From contig NW_022145615.1 of NCBI RefSeq assembly GCF_000002235.5, forward strand, positions 18,463,012-18,527,011: a stretch of DNA of 64,000 nucleotides, read 5' to 3'. Numbering within the stretch: the stretch's first letter is position 1; each line of letters begins with the position of its first letter. Below, piece by piece: positions 15,501 through 26,135 of the stretch. The notes beneath the pieces were generated by a model. It was not told the origin of the DNA. It saw only the letters and a program-made list of their open reading frames with translations, and searched no databases. The stretch is from Strongylocentrotus purpuratus (taxonomy: Eukaryota; Echinodermata; Echinoidea; Camarodonta; Strongylocentrotidae). Both the position numbers and the translations under genes were made by a program.

Positions 15501-18500
15501 CAAAAAGAATCTTACAATAAACCATCAATGCCTCGCAAATGCCACAAACTTGTTCTCCGAAACCAATCAATCTATTCTTTTATTGATCTAAACGATATTA
15601 CTTCATCTTGCCCATCACCACCACTTTAAGATCCACTAAGCATCCTTTCATCTGATACACAAGTGTTTTTATACCAAGCCAAGGTATTTCCTCTTTTTAC
15701 TAAACCTCTTTTGTTCCCTTACATCTCTCCCTTTCACCGAAAAAGTAATTCTTTCTCATTCTCAGTGTTTCTGTCTTCTCTCCGGCAGTGGAATCTCTTT
15801 TGATATGCAGGTTAGATTGAGTTCTGGACCGGATAGCCTCAGGAACTTGAGCAAACCAAACCAGACCAAGTGGAAGTAAACACCATCTATTCATCTCAAC
15901 TGGATACAGTGGCAAAAACGTAAGAGGGCTACTGGTGGTTTGCTTATTCAAAGCAGGAAGAAATTTGAAGGGATGATAGCTCGCAAGATTAAACCCTTTT
16001 ACATAAGATTGAGACGATGGGTGAATCCTTGATTAAATACGACCTATTGTCATGCTAAGTTCCTCTCTTAAAGAGTGGGGGATTATTTTTTGTTCACCCT
16101 CCTCAACTCCGACAAAACTGGTATGCGCAATCCAGCAAATAGGCGAGATAACAGGTCGAGAACAATCAAACCAAATTTTGGATGCATGAGAGAAAGAATA
16201 AAAGATACGGAAAAGACTTTCTGATTCCCATTGAGCCATTCACTGTCACGGTGATTCGATTCTTCTCTCCATGTTAGCTTTTAGATTTAGCACCAGATTG
16301 AGAAGAAAACGGAGGTGAATTGGAGGAAGAAGCCCAATTTGTGGCGAAAGCTTTGCATTAAGTTGGCAGACAAACACGAAACCTGTTTGTGAAGTTTTTA
16401 TATCTTGAGGTGTTTACATCCAGCTCAACCACTGACAAATAATGAAGAATTCGATTCAAATTCCTCACAAACAAATGGCAGGACCAAATGACCTGGTGTG
16501 TGACTCAACATGTAAAAGAGACATGTAATATAAAAGTGTTGAATTTATAATACTTTCTTTTATATCTTCCTACGAAATGCTCCTATTCGTACAATCTTTC
16601 CCTTCCTGTCATAACTCTACTTTGATATGCCATTTCGATAAACAACTTATTTTCTCATTTAAAAGAAAAAACAGATCGCCTTAGTCCAACTTTTGGCAAC
16701 TATAGGGAACATACTCATAAAGTGCAGCCGGACACCTATAAGTTTTCTTGTCATTATTGATAGATTAGCGAGGATAAATTTGTAGCTTTTGTAGAGCCGA
16801 CTGTCTGCTGGTTTAGGCTCATGAAATCTTATATTGGTTGATGAGAATAGCAAAAATTGCCAGGATTCTTCCCTCTGCTCTGACAGACGACCGAAAGTGC
16901 AAAGAATGCAGCGGAAACACTTGTATGAATCCATGGGTTAACATAATCTTCAGCAGAATCATTAGATGATCGACCAAAATCTTATCTTCCTACGAGACAG
17001 GTGTATATACCATTAGAAGCCCCATACTAATATGCCCCATGTGACGACTAAATTTATTTTCTGTAATTTTGTAAAATATCTAGCCTATAAAAACGAAAGT
17101 ATAAGGCAATCATTCCTTTCTAAAATAATATACCCCTTAAGATTGGATCCACACATCTTAGCCACTATTGCTCTAACACGCTTTATATATTGAATAAGTG
17201 GATTGATTCCATTTTTATTAAACAACAAGCAGGCAAAGGTTAGGTTGGCAAGTATCACTATCTTGTTAGCTCCACAATAAACCCACCAATTTCCTATTCA
17301 GTAGCATCATAAAGCTTTTCTGTCATCATAATACTTATATAGTAACGGTCATTAAAAATTGCATATAAAAATGTTTGCTTATCATTTCTTGCCCTATTTT
17401 CATAAAAGCATCATAAAACACTTCGAAACTGTAATTATTTTTGAATTAAGTATCGAAGAGAGTGTGGAGGTGTCGTGGTCTAGTGGAGACGTCACCGTAC
17501 TGTGGATCACATGGTTCGCGGTTCGAGTCCCGCCCGCGTTATTAAAGTCTGTAGGCAAGACACTAATTTACATCTGCCGCACTCGACCCAGGTGAGGTAA
17601 ATGGGTACCTGGCAGGAATTAAGTCCTTGAAATGCTATATAGAGTGCAGTAATGGCAGCCATGCTAAAACCGGGGAATTAATTGTGGAGCGCCACGAGTG
17701 TCGAATCTGACTGACATGAGCGCTATACAAGAACCCACTTTTATTACTACTATTATTAATGAGTATAGTGATCACCATGACAAAGGAAAGCTCAATCTAT
17801 TTATTGTTCCTCATATTTGCTTTTCATATTACCTACTCCGTTCACTTAACCGCTATTTCCATCTTTATTATGCTGCAGAGTATGTCATTTAATTTCTAAT
17901 TTATCAAACACGCCCAATTTTTGATGACGAGCACTTTCCTCTGCCATCAATCTACTTTCAATTAACCTGCTTTTGAGAGTGTTTGCTTTGTATTGATGTA
18001 ATTAATTTCTTATTGCTTGTACGTGAACATCATGCAGAATCTCTTTCTCCTTTCTCCCGTGGAAATTTTATCTACATTTTACATCAAACCGTAATATACT
18101 GTTTTATATACTGTTATAGTCAAGGTTACAATTTATTTCAACCTCCTTTTCTCGAAGTTCACCAATCCTCTTTTAATCTTCTTCTTGAATTATACAGAAC
18201 TCAGTTCCCCTTTTTTATATGTTGATTCTACCCATCTTTTCTTGTATTATTATTTCTTTGTCTAGCATTAAGACGCACTACATATGTTTTAGTCTACCTA
18301 AGAGAGTGATATTACAAAGTGAATTATATACAAACATCCGCCCCCTTGAATCTCCAAGAAACTATTTATTTAATGCAAGTTATGCAACCCATTGTATAAA
18401 ATCGACACAACTCAACACTAATTGAGTCCATTAACCAATAGAGCCGTGATTGTTTCAATTTAAACTGAATCCAAGATGACAGAGTATACAAAATGAAGAA

Positions 18501-21500
18501 TAAAGTTAATAGTGGGTATTTCAGATCTATCGGGTTTATCTGGTATCCAAGGCCACCTCATATAAATAATTCATTGCCATACACTATTTTATATTCAGAT
18601 TCATGTTGCATGGCATGTGTCTTAAAATGTTGGAAAGCTGAAACAAGACTGCAATTAATTATCAATTAATACGACAACAGAGGACTTTCTTTCCCTTTGT
18701 TATACCTAATTTAATGTATCCCTTCGCCCATTTTGTGTTTGTTTTGCTTTTATGTATTTATCATCCGAAATGTTGCAAAACATCAACAAGTTCAAGTGCA
18801 GTTATAAAACGTATTAACACACACACGCACGCGCGCACACTGAAATATACATAAATGAAGTTTTATCTCTTGCCATTTGGCTTGAGAGAATGCACAGGCA
18901 GGGAGAAGATGGATTCATAACAGTAGGTACTATATCACGTGATGAGAGCTAGATAGGCGTTGGATCTGCATTAACCCATGAATTACGGGAACCGACTGGA
19001 TCATGTACAATGCCTATATGAATGACAGAATTCAGTAGTCATTGGGCTGATCTGGCTCTTAACAGACGAGATACATATTTACGTAATACAGTGTCCTTCT
19101 AACCATTTTCATCCAAAGCTAGGCTGATTATATTTGGCCGAATCAGATCGCCGCGATTGATTTTCCCTTAGATTATATTTCATATTCCACGGGATGCCGT
19201 ATTAATGGATTCAATCAATATCAATTAAATTGGAGGCTTAACGCACTTATCATAGTTTGTCTCAAGCTGTCGCATTAATTCCATACGTACCACTGACAAG
19301 GTACCTTGGTGTAGATAGATAGTAAAGAATGCCTTTGATATTTTCATGTTTTCAACCTAGTAGCAAAGAGGCAATGCTATTCTTGCTATGTAAACAAACG
19401 TAATGGACTTTATGAATGTAACAAAAATCCACTGGGCAAGGTAGTCAGCAGACGGGTAATTGTGGAGTTTATTGCAGTGATAAAATAGACATTTGAAAAT
19501 ACCATACAGGGAAACATCCATAAAATGACCTTTTAGGTATGATGTCTTATTTTAGAATAGAAGGATGCAAGATCTGGCCTGTGTAAAAAGAATTGACACA
19601 GCAAACACCAAGCGAAATATATATTCCTGAATTATTTTTGCCTTAAAATAGAGGAAAATTATGAATGAAGACAACTATGTTCAGTTTTATTCTTTGTGTT
19701 TATAAAAGGTTACATCGTTATTAGTGTTTGTATTGCTATTTGTGTGTTTGTGTGTGGGAGGGGGTACTCTTATAGCCAAATCTTCAGTAATTAAATAAAT
19801 TGAGCTTCGTGTGTTTGTTTTCCCTAATACCCGAAAATGCTGGTCAAACCCTACATGGTATCTGTAAATGCTAAAAACTTAATATAATCATTATAGTGGG
19901 AAAAATATTGATTCTCAAACTTTAAGTTTCTCCTCTTCCTGTTAAAACTGCTTTTCATAGGGGAAAAGGGAAACATTCTACTTCATAACAAATGACTACT
20001 ACTCCTTTCGTAAGATTGTTTTTCCTTATGAAAAATAAGACTTACCTCGCTTCTGCATGTAACTGAACAGGTCATCTAGGAATTCTTTCCTCTTAGAATC
20101 AGTTGAGAGTTCATAGAGCTATGGAAAAATAGATGAAAATCAAACAATTAGATACAGACAAGTTTATAAAAGGAGTACTTCACAAAAGTGGTTCATTGCT
20201 TTCATTTTCGTCTAACTAGAAGCTGTGATAATGATAATAGAGCACATGGGGCATGTTTCAACACATGATGGGCATGGGAACTCAAAAGAAAACACACTTA
20301 TTATTAGCGTTATTGACTGAACTAACACATCAACATTTCTCTTGTTCAGTTCAAAGAATTTTAGAACACACGTTTTAATGTCTTTAACAGTGGTAACGTA
20401 ATAATGGCTAATTTGCAATTATTGAATACAATATTACATTTTGTACCTGTATTCTCCCTTTGGGGGCTCTCAAACCTGTTAAATCGATCAAATTCGGCAA
20501 ATACAATAAAACTTATTTTCAGATGTCTCTTAGGTTTATTAATAATCTCATTAAAAATGATACGTTAGATCCTTTGGACAAGGCTTCGACCAATATTATT
20601 CAAAACACAAGTTTCTACTTTCCTGACCACATATACACAATACTTAATATTGGAAGAACTAAGTGATCGAATGCAGTTTAAATTAAGCGAAATATTATAT
20701 AATGTAAGAATAAACTTTTATTTGAATATATCATTATTAAACTAAATCACTTTATAAACAGGTGTCAGGGAAACTATTGTTTGGTTTGGTATGTTTGTTA
20801 CACAAATTGAGGTATTATTAATTTACTCTATAAATTGTGTAAAAAGCCTGACACAAAATTGTGTAAAACTAACAATCACCAATTTAGTATATATTAGACA
20901 AATCAAAGATGAATTTGAGGTATCTTCTGAAAATCTTACCTGTTTGAACTGTTCTTCAAAAGACCATTCCGTCTGAGGTTTGTCTCCATCTCTGTCTTCC
21001 AGGCCTGCTCCCATCTTCATCTCATCTTTCAACCCAATATCCATCTCCATCTTGGCGATTCCGTCTTCCTTCTTGATGAGAGGATGCGCTGCTTTCATGT
21101 AGGAGTGTGGTAAATCAGGACTGCCTCCATGCGCAGCTCGGTGGGAAAGGTAGGGATCATGGTCGTTGTCATGGTTACTACCGTTGGTGAGAGGAGGAGG
21201 GGACTGGGTGATGGGTTCCTCCAGGCGGGTAGAAACAAATCGGCGGTTTTTATCCATCATCTCCTTGAGGTGGGCGTTGGCTCGCATCATGTTCAGATCA
21301 ATATGGGCGTGGCTGGTTTCACGTCTACCAGGGGGTTCATCCTCCCTCATCTCATCCTCTGATCGCCTTCCATCATCTTCTTCCCTTTCCTCCTCCTCTT
21401 CCTCCTCCTCATCCTCCTCTTCATCTCGATCTGCTCTCATCATCCGCCGCCTCTGCTCCTCAAGAATGAGCCTCCTCTCCTCATCCTCTTCCTCCATGAG

Positions 21501-22455
21501 CTGTCTTCGCTGGTCTTCAACCATCCTCCGGCGCTGCTCTTCTACTATCCTCCTCTGTTCCTCAATGATCCGCCTCTGCTCCTCCATGACCCTCCTTCTC
21601 TCCATCTCATCAATCTCTGTAGCTCCAGCCCGCTCCTCCTTAACACGTTCCTCTTCGTGATCACTGGTAGTATCCACACTCATTCTCCTCACTTTCTCTT
21701 GGTATTCACTCTCATCTTCCCCATTTTGATGGATATATTTCTCGAGGATCTCTCTTCGTGACATCTCAAACATAGCAAGATGCCTCGGTGACTGCATTAA
21801 AAAAGATAACATTTACGAGAATTGTCATAAAAGCCTGATTTGATAGCATATAGAGAGAAAGAAGGGAGGGAAGAAAAGCAATTGCTAACATCATAAATTC
21901 TCGTGAACAAATATTTTTGCAAATAGGTCACTACTTGGGCCCTTGTTATATCATCAATATTTTTATAGGCTTTCATCTGAATCATTTAGCTTTATATTGA
22001 AGGGGCTTTTACTGTCTAATTTGCAAGATACTTTTTGTTATTGTAAAAACTGCAAAATGGTCTTAACAATCAGACACTTTCCTGAATAACAAAACAAAAA
22101 CTAGCGAAGTAAAAGATGAATACATAGAAAAAAGAAACATATTTAAAGCAAAAGAAAACAAATTGGACCTGAAATATAAATGCGAAACATCAATGTATAC
22201 ATCATACATGATTTCGTAAATACAATTAACAGACACAAAAACAATCAGTCAAAAAAACATACACATACACACATGAAAAAGAAAAAAACATCGGTCTCTT
22301 CATGCACCCAGGCACCAGAAATCGGCAATTATTGACCGCAATACCGATAAATTTTAATTATTTATATTAACAGGGGAAATTCCCATCCCATAACAGAACC
22401 AAGAATGTCAAGAACTCACCATATGTTTTGTTGCCGCGGTATAAAGTGATTCCAT
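3394..22455 (-). CDS. dri: ARID3 / dead ringer transcription factor (whole gene, 7 coding exons)
   Basis: Sequence-specific AT-rich DNA-binding transcription factor acting in the nucleus; family members are ARID3A/Bright, ARID3B and fly dead ringer. Coding exons on the minus strand: 22455-22420, 21791-20940, 20118-20046, 6983-6800, 5496-5231, 4530-4321 and 3563-3394. All have GT/AG borders and the phases close, giving 596 residues. Residues 13-165 are highly charged, with a coiled-coil repeat (about 75-131) and an acidic run (about 135-164). The extended ARID domain begins at the W-S-F-E-E-Q-F-K-Q stretch (288-296) and runs to about residue 400, with hallmark pieces KRKEFLDDLFSYMQKRGTPV, GGLVEVIN and SITSAAFTLRTQYMKYLYPY. 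The C-terminus matches the REKLES domain (alpha part about 505-535; beta part MSIELNSVLYQGVLY in exon 7). In sea urchins dri takes part in skeletogenic and oral-ectoderm gene networks (established knowledge). The family call is certain; the exact N-terminus rests on one short exon. Confidence 0.95.
3564..4320 (-). other. dri: ARID3 intron 6
   Basis: Phase-1 intron of 757 bp. Its exon-6-proximal half holds one copy of a dispersed repeat (4069-4252) that ends within 70 bp of the splice donor. The rest is AT-rich with nothing recognisable. Confidence 0.8.
4069..4252 (+). repeat. Dispersed repeat family A, copy 1
   Basis: About 180 bp that matches 48029-48202 in the same orientation. Shared blocks include GGCTAGGAGGGAT, GGTCACTGACAGGTGG, CTATCTCATCAA, CAATTAACATAAGAAAAAG and TTAAG near the end. 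This copy has an internal triplication of GGGGACCATG. No terminal inverted repeat or tRNA-like promoter box is obvious, so the class is unknown. Confidence 0.75.
4321..4530 (-). CDS. dri: ARID3 coding exon 6 (REKLES alpha part)
   Basis: Residues 471-541 (split codons at both ends). The segment LLAEEHHHRLLQLQQQHLVM aligns with the Gln-rich helical part of the REKLES domain, used in this family for self-association and nucleo-cytoplasmic shuttling (family knowledge). Acceptor CTACTTTCAG|TTGAGG, donor CCAGAG|GTAAGAC. Confidence 0.85.
4531..5230 (-). other. dri: ARID3 intron 5, with a long purine-rich tract
   Basis: 700-bp phase-1 intron. About 4757-5220 on the plus strand is strongly purine-biased (GAGA, AAAG and GGAGA motifs). 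The transcribed strand side therefore reads as a long polypyrimidine run close to the exon 6 acceptor. No other element is seen. Confidence 0.75.
5231..5496 (-). CDS. dri: ARID3 coding exon 5 (end of ARID, then Pro/Ser/His-rich linker)
   Basis: Residues 382-470 plus one base. It starts QYMKYLYPYECEKKGLSSPS and SELQSAIDGNRREGRRPSY, the conserved last part of the extended ARID. A proline-, serine- and histidine-rich linker of about 55 residues follows. Acceptor CTCTCCAG|GTAT, donor ACCAA|GTAAGA. Confidence 0.96.
5497..6799 (-). other. dri: ARID3 intron 4
   Basis: 1.3-kb phase-2 intron between two ARID-coding exons. It contains a 325-bp inverted-repeat element (6433-6757) that ends 42 bp from the donor of exon 4; the rest is AT-rich and featureless. 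Confidence 0.8.
6433..6757. mobile_element. MITE with about 40-bp terminal inverted repeats
   Basis: The left end begins AGGCCTTGTTTTCATCAGCT and the right end, read on the other strand, begins AGGCCTGTCCTCATCAGCTC. Both then continue CGAGTTT..CAAATAAC.CGC, giving terminal inverted repeats of about 40 bp with a few mismatches. No ORF, so non-autonomous. The interior is rich in CCCGATAT/ATCCCG-type short palindromes. No clear target duplication is visible, so the superfamily is not assigned. Confidence 0.75.
6800..6983 (-). CDS. dri: ARID3 coding exon 4 (ARID core)
   Basis: Residues 321-382 (both ends split codons). It carries GTPVNRIPIMAKQVLDLYEL, then GGLVEVINKKQWREITKGLN, then LPASITSAAFTLRTQ, the core helix-turn-helix and wing of the ARID fold. 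Acceptor TTTTCAG|GTACACC, donor ACACA|GTAAGT. Confidence 0.97.
8387..8413 (+). repeat. Repeated 27-bp motif, copy 1 (candidate regulatory word)
   Basis: Begins GATAAGGGAGGTGGAA and ends TATATCA; differs from the copy at 8858-8884 at only a couple of positions. Lies in ARID3 intron 3, just before a short GA repeat. Confidence 0.6.
8858..8884 (+). repeat. Repeated 27-bp motif, copy 2 (candidate regulatory word)
   Basis: Begins GATAAGGGAGGTGGAA and ends TATATCA, 471 bp from copy 1 in the same orientation. A third, partial relative, AAGGGAGGTAGAAT, lies at about 8979-8992. The sequence between the copies is otherwise non-repetitive. Confidence 0.6.
17468..17758 (+). mobile_element. tRNA-derived SINE, near full length
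   Basis: Pol III boxes are visible: an A-box-like TGGTCTAGTGG and a B box GGTTCGAGTCC, in a tRNA-like head of about 75 bp. A body follows with GTAAATGGGTACCTGG and a 3' end CTGACATGAGCGCTATACAAG ending in ATT repeats. The 3' end is repeated at 56416-56530 on the opposite strand. Such elements rely on a partner LINE for movement (family knowledge). Confidence 0.85.
20046..20118 (-). CDS. dri: ARID3 coding exon 3 (first ARID helices)
   Basis: Residues 297-320 plus the first base of Gly321. It encodes LYELSTDSKRKEFLDDLFSY followed by MQKR, nearly identical in pattern to vertebrate ARID3. Acceptor TTTTTCCATAG|CTC, donor CGAG|GTAAG, phase 1 at its 3' side. The next coding exon is 13 kb away. Confidence 0.95.
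20119..20939 (-). other. dri: ARID3 intron 2
   Basis: 821-bp phase-0 intron, AT-rich; no repeat or internal exon recognised. Confidence 0.8.
20940..21791 (-). CDS. dri: ARID3 coding exon 2 (acidic/coiled-coil N-terminus)
   Basis: Residues 13-296. The acceptor is TTTTTAATGCAG|TCACC and the donor CAG|GTAAGA, both phase 0. It holds tandem charged units of the form E-E-Q-R-R-I-V/I (about residues 75-131), then an almost pure Asp/Glu stretch. A less charged segment follows, with H-I-D-L-N-M-M-R and a lysine-flanked acidic motif I-K-K-E-D-G. The exon ends in TEWSFEEQFKQ, the conserved entry into the extended ARID domain. Vertebrate ARID3 proteins also have an acidic N-terminal region, but the regular E-E-Q-R-R repeat looks special to this protein. 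Confidence 0.93.
21792..22419 (-). other. dri: ARID3 intron 1
   Basis: 628-bp phase-0 intron, AT-rich; no repeat or internal exon recognised. Confidence 0.75.
22420..22455 (-). CDS. dri: ARID3 coding exon 1 (start codon)
   Basis: Encodes residues 1-12, MESLYTAATKHM, and ends ATG|GTGAGT in phase 0. It joins in frame to exon 2, which begins S-P-R-H-L-A-M-F. An in-frame TAA lies a short way upstream with no other ATG between, so this ATG is the natural start. The residue before the start context is A at -3 and G at +4 (GAAATGG), a good initiation context. The exon is too short to find by ORF length alone; it was found by looking for a donor upstream of exon 2. Confidence 0.8.
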
Positions 22456-23060
22456 TTCCCGTTTATGTTGAAGAAATGTTCTCGATGAGATCGCCTGATA
22501 TTAACAGGTGGAGTCTCCGAACTTTCGCTCTCCTCACGCCCGTAGCTGACCGCCCGGTGGTTCACCCGATCTCCGCTCGAGCGCTCAAATCACTGGTCCA
22601 AAGTCGGTTATCCCGCGATTCCTAATTTATTGTTTTGACTTGACAAAATAACTCTCTCGTCGAAAAAGTTTACACCTTATGAGCGAGTGTCATGATTGGA
22701 CTAACAGAGAAGGATTGTGTGATGACTGCGAGCTTCTGTCTAACTGTTTGAATGACTTTGTCCACTTGACTCACGCAGGTTTAATACACCGGTCATGAAA
22801 TAATTGCTGCGAAATAAATGCTCTTGAACAATAAAACTCTCGTCGTCGGTGCGACCTGTTCTCACTTCCCGTCTTTGATACGCTCACACCATACCAATAT
22901 TCATTGGATACCGAAGGGGTATCAAAAGTTATCGCACAGGTGGTGGCGGCCAATCAACGCTCGCAAACTGAGCTACGCACCACTGCGCATGCGGGCTAGC
23001 ATCAACATCAAAAAGTACATTCGCAGCGATTGAACCTTTCTCACACAACACACACACAAC
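22456..23060 (-). promoter_or_regulatory. dri: ARID3 5' UTR and promoter-proximal region (inferred)
   Basis: This stretch directly upstream of the start codon is visibly richer in G, C and CpG than the flanking DNA (22500-22620 and 22840-23030). That is what a promoter and 5' UTR would look like here. I see no convincing TATA box, and the transcription start cannot be placed. Confidence 0.45.
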
Positions 23061-23957
23061 ACACAAAATATTAATGGAATTTCCGACTGCAATTAGAGAA
23101 TTCTTGTGAAGTTCATATCAAGGGTATAGTCGAGGAATCTTTCAATTTCGTAAAATTGTTTTAGCTAACACAAAAAGGGGCCATATCATAAGGCATCATT
23201 ACGCTTTGCGGCGGAAGTTTTATTAAGCAAAATTTAGTATTCAGAGGAAGTAGTATTATTTCTTGGGCATGTTCTTTGTGCTTGTTTGCAAATTGTGTTC
23301 TTTGGGTCATGAAGGGGTCGGTTATTTCTCACTTCCGTCGATCGGCACTCAATATAGATGGAGATGGGAGCACGCCCTTGAAATAAAAGACTGATGTGAA
23401 ACTTATTGACCGGTAGAGAGTTGTTTACTACTACGGGGATGAAAGAGTATTGATCGGTCGATCTGCCTTCCCTAATCATATAACATGTTATCTTTTCAAT
23501 CTAGTACACTGTGCTACTGACCCGTAACCACATTACGTGTTTAATACAACATAATCGTTACATGGTTTCCAACATCACACGGCTTGAAGAAATAATTAAA
23601 TATTATGCAGAGTTAAGATACATGCTCTATTTGTTTTCGGGGAGGGAGTGGTGTGAAAGTGTTTGATGTCACAATATGAAGACCTGAAGAAGTTAGATGA
23701 ACAGAAGATTAATGAGATTAAATAAAGGGGACGCAAGCATCATATTGTTATTTTGACTATTCGGCTTACTGATTGTTTAGTAACTGCATCTGAAGAACAC
23801 ATTTTTGTGAAATTACCCTGGTCATTATAAGAATGTATATACGGTGTGGTACAGATATGAAATGAAGATATAATATTGACAGGGGCTGAGAAGGTGAGAG
23901 AGACAGAAAGAGAGAGGGGGGGCTAAAAAGGTGGGAAAGAAAGAGAAAGAGAGAGAA

Positions 23958-23959
<2 letters not shown>

Positions 23960-23993
<34 letters not shown>
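23960..23993. repeat. (GT)n microsatellite
   Basis: About 17 GT units, embedded in GA-rich sequence. Confidence 0.95.
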
Positions 23994-23996
<3 letters not shown>

Positions 23997-24032
23997 CTGA
24001 GAAGGTGAGAAAGAGAGGGAGATAGACATAAG

Positions 24033-24053
24033 ACAGACAGACAGACAGACAGA
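24033..24053. repeat. (GACA)n microsatellite
   Basis: Five or so ACAG/GACA units. Confidence 0.9.
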
Positions 24054-24257
24054 CAGGGCGAATGATTAGAGAGTAAGAAAAGAAAGAAAATTAAGGTGGG
24101 AGATATGTAGAGGTAGAAAAAAATAAAGAAAACGCAAAAACGGGACAGAAAGTAGTATGAAGAGATAAAAAGTGTGAGAAATTAGTCTCTGGCTTTGCTC
24201 GTAAAGCAAAGGCAAATGTGTTGATTAACAGATAGTATATGATTGTGCTTCATAATA

Positions 24258-24331
24258 TACCTTCTGTAAAGCGCTTTGAGAGGGCCTGCGGTCCTGAAAT
24301 GCGCTATATAAGATCGAACTATTATTATTAC
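24258..24331 (+). mobile_element. 5'-truncated SINE 3' end
   Basis: GTAAAGCGCTTTGAGAGGGC and AATGCGCTATATAAGA, then ATT repeats: the standard 3' end of tRNA-derived SINEs with GCGCTATA before the tail. The tRNA-like head is missing. Confidence 0.7.
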
Positions 24332-24484
24332 TCATTACGTGGTCTTTCTCTTCCTCGTACTGCAGCGTAAATATTTTTCAGTTGCCTCCATCCTAAAGCT
24401 CCTCTTTAATCTGATCCGTAATGTTTAGTTTTCATCTTGGAGAAAGATGTTTTAATTAAGACTGGCATACCAGAGGGCTCGTGA

Positions 24485-24529
24485 AGAAAGAAAGAAAGAA
24501 ATAAAGGGGGAACGAAAGAAAGAAAGAGG
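24485..24529. repeat. (GAAA)n-rich repeat
   Basis: GAAA units in two blocks interrupted by GGGGGAAC. Confidence 0.85.
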
Positions 24530-25285
24530 TTGTATCTACCACAATGGAAAAGATAGTTAGCGGGATCGGAAGCTTTCTAAACACTTACGGTGTTTGCTCC
24601 CACCAACCTACCTATTCATTTCCCTCAAGGAACATCAAGACCGCCTTGATTTCGCGCCTTTATTCCTCTCCAGCTTTCGATGTTGTTTGATGACCGCGCA
24701 AATCCTCTCTCCTACATCTCGCGCCCATCATCCATTATCACCTGTTTTAATCCCATGCCCCTTCATAATCCCCATCTTATATTCACCGCAATAATACGGA
24801 GAAGTAGCTTTAAACTCATCGACATTGAAATTGGGCATAAAAGACGAGGGATTAATGCCCGTTGAGGATCGCTCTAACGGGTGATCAACGGAATTCAGTT
24901 AGATAATTACTATTTTGCCTTCCTTTTGAAGTACTTTCTGAGGATAGAAAGTGAGGATTCTTTTTCACCACACCTGAACTAATTAAAACCTATTCTTCCA
25001 GATCACCTAAATTGACAGGCCATCCAAATCCAAATCCTAATTCATCATCATATTATAGAGCGCAAAATGTGAAAGCTAACGGGGTAATTATCATGTCTCG
25101 CCCATAAATGTTTTACCTAAAGATGTGTGTCATTGCCATACACAATGATAAATAATTCGCAATTCAATTAAGGACTGGTAGTCATGACAATAATAAATTT
25201 AAGAAATATTATAGTGGCACATGATACAGCGGAATTGCACGTCACGCCATGGCGCTCCTGTGAAAATAATGCTTGTATAGTGCTA

Positions 25286-25738
25286 TGGGGAAGTCCACCT
25301 TGCTAAGAATAGATACCGATTAAAAATGTAAACAGTTGTGAATTTTTTAAAGTTGTAAAAACACAAATTGGTAACACCTTGACGTACCTTACGAGATCCT
25401 CTCCATTTTTTTCTGTACAGAAATGTCATAAACTTTAATTTTCTTTGTTAATGATGACGGAATAGATTCGTTTCATACATGGGTTGTATAAAAACATATT
25501 TGCAATAGTTATATTTAGGTTGAATATTTATTTAGAATTTTCTTTAGGGAAGATAAAACTTATTGAAGGATACCTCACAGAGGTGCAAATTTGTGTTTGT
25601 TTGATTGATCAGACCTTAAAAGATTCGCAACTTTAAAATTATTTATAGTCGGTTTTTACTCAAATTGATACTGATTTGTTTCTCTCATTTTTCTTATTCT
25701 ATCAAAAACAAATTAATATCAGAGTGGACTTCCCCTTT
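25286..25738 (+). mobile_element. Non-autonomous inverted-repeat element, family B copy 1
   Basis: Starts GGGGAAGTCCACC and ends GAGTGGACTTCCCC, a short terminal inverted repeat. The internal sequence matches 51921-52473 in the same orientation: TGTACAGAAA..TCATAAACTTT, TAGATT.GTTTCATACA, GTTGTATAAAA, ACATATTTGC, GCAAATTTGTGTTTG, TGTTTCTCTCATTTT. No ORF. Confidence 0.75.
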
Positions 25739-25744
25739 GATACT

Positions 25745-25905
25745 TATCCGGTTATATCCAAGCACAACAGACACCCATTTACACCCCGCTGGAGAGAGGA
25801 ATGTATAGATTAACGCGTTGTCAAAGGATAACAGCGCTGGACTGGGATTCGAACCCAGTGTCAAATGAATGAACCGCTATACTGCTATACCTCTTTCTTC
25901 ACCAG
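25745..25905 (-). mobile_element. tRNA-derived SINE
   Basis: On the minus strand the tRNA-like head has an A-box-like TATAGCAGTATAGCGG and a B box GGGTTCGAATCCC. The body motif GGGGTGTAAATGGGTG is also seen in other SINEs of this window. The 3' end lies close to family B copy 1. Confidence 0.75.
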
Positions 25906-26073
25906 GTCCACATCAGATTCGAAACAAACTTCGTGTTCTGACGACATCTTCACATTTATACACCATTTCAGCGGGGTTTTTTAAATAAATTTTGTTTGAT
26001 GATTGTTTTACCTGACAGCTAAGAAAGCATTACCTTATATAAGTAAACAGCCAGGGGACCGACGGATTGACTT

Positions 26074-26135
26074 GGTTTTGAACCCGGGACCTCCTGATTA
26101 CGAGACCACTGCTCTACCACTGAGCCATTGCGCCT
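26074..26135 (-). mobile_element. tRNA-like SINE head
   Basis: Minus strand reads GGCGCAATGGCTCAGTGGTA then GAGCAGTGGTCTCGTAATCA and GGTCCCGGGTTCAAAACC: A box, CGT-type anticodon loop and B box. The T arm and acceptor stem do not pair, so this is a SINE head rather than a working tRNA gene. Confidence 0.65.

Larger units (their letters stand above)
6984..20045 (-). other. dri: ARID3 intron 3 (13 kb, splits the ARID domain)
   Basis: Phase-1 intron of about 13.06 kb. It contains one near full-length SINE (17468-17758), several homopolymer C tracts, and purine-rich tracts (for example 7690-8060). Several stretches of 0.3-0.9 kb are of normal complexity (about 8600-9500, 10920-11080, 13000-13330, 18880-19330) and could be regulatory. 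No internal coding exon with a recognisable protein was found on either strand. Confidence 0.8.

Noticed and set aside
21166..21660. Ser-rich 164-codon plus-strand frame
   Set aside because: Antisense shadow of ARID3 exon 2.
26074..26135. Possible tRNA-Thr (CGT) gene
   Set aside because: A and B boxes and anticodon loop are present, but the T arm and acceptor stem do not pair; a SINE head is more likely.
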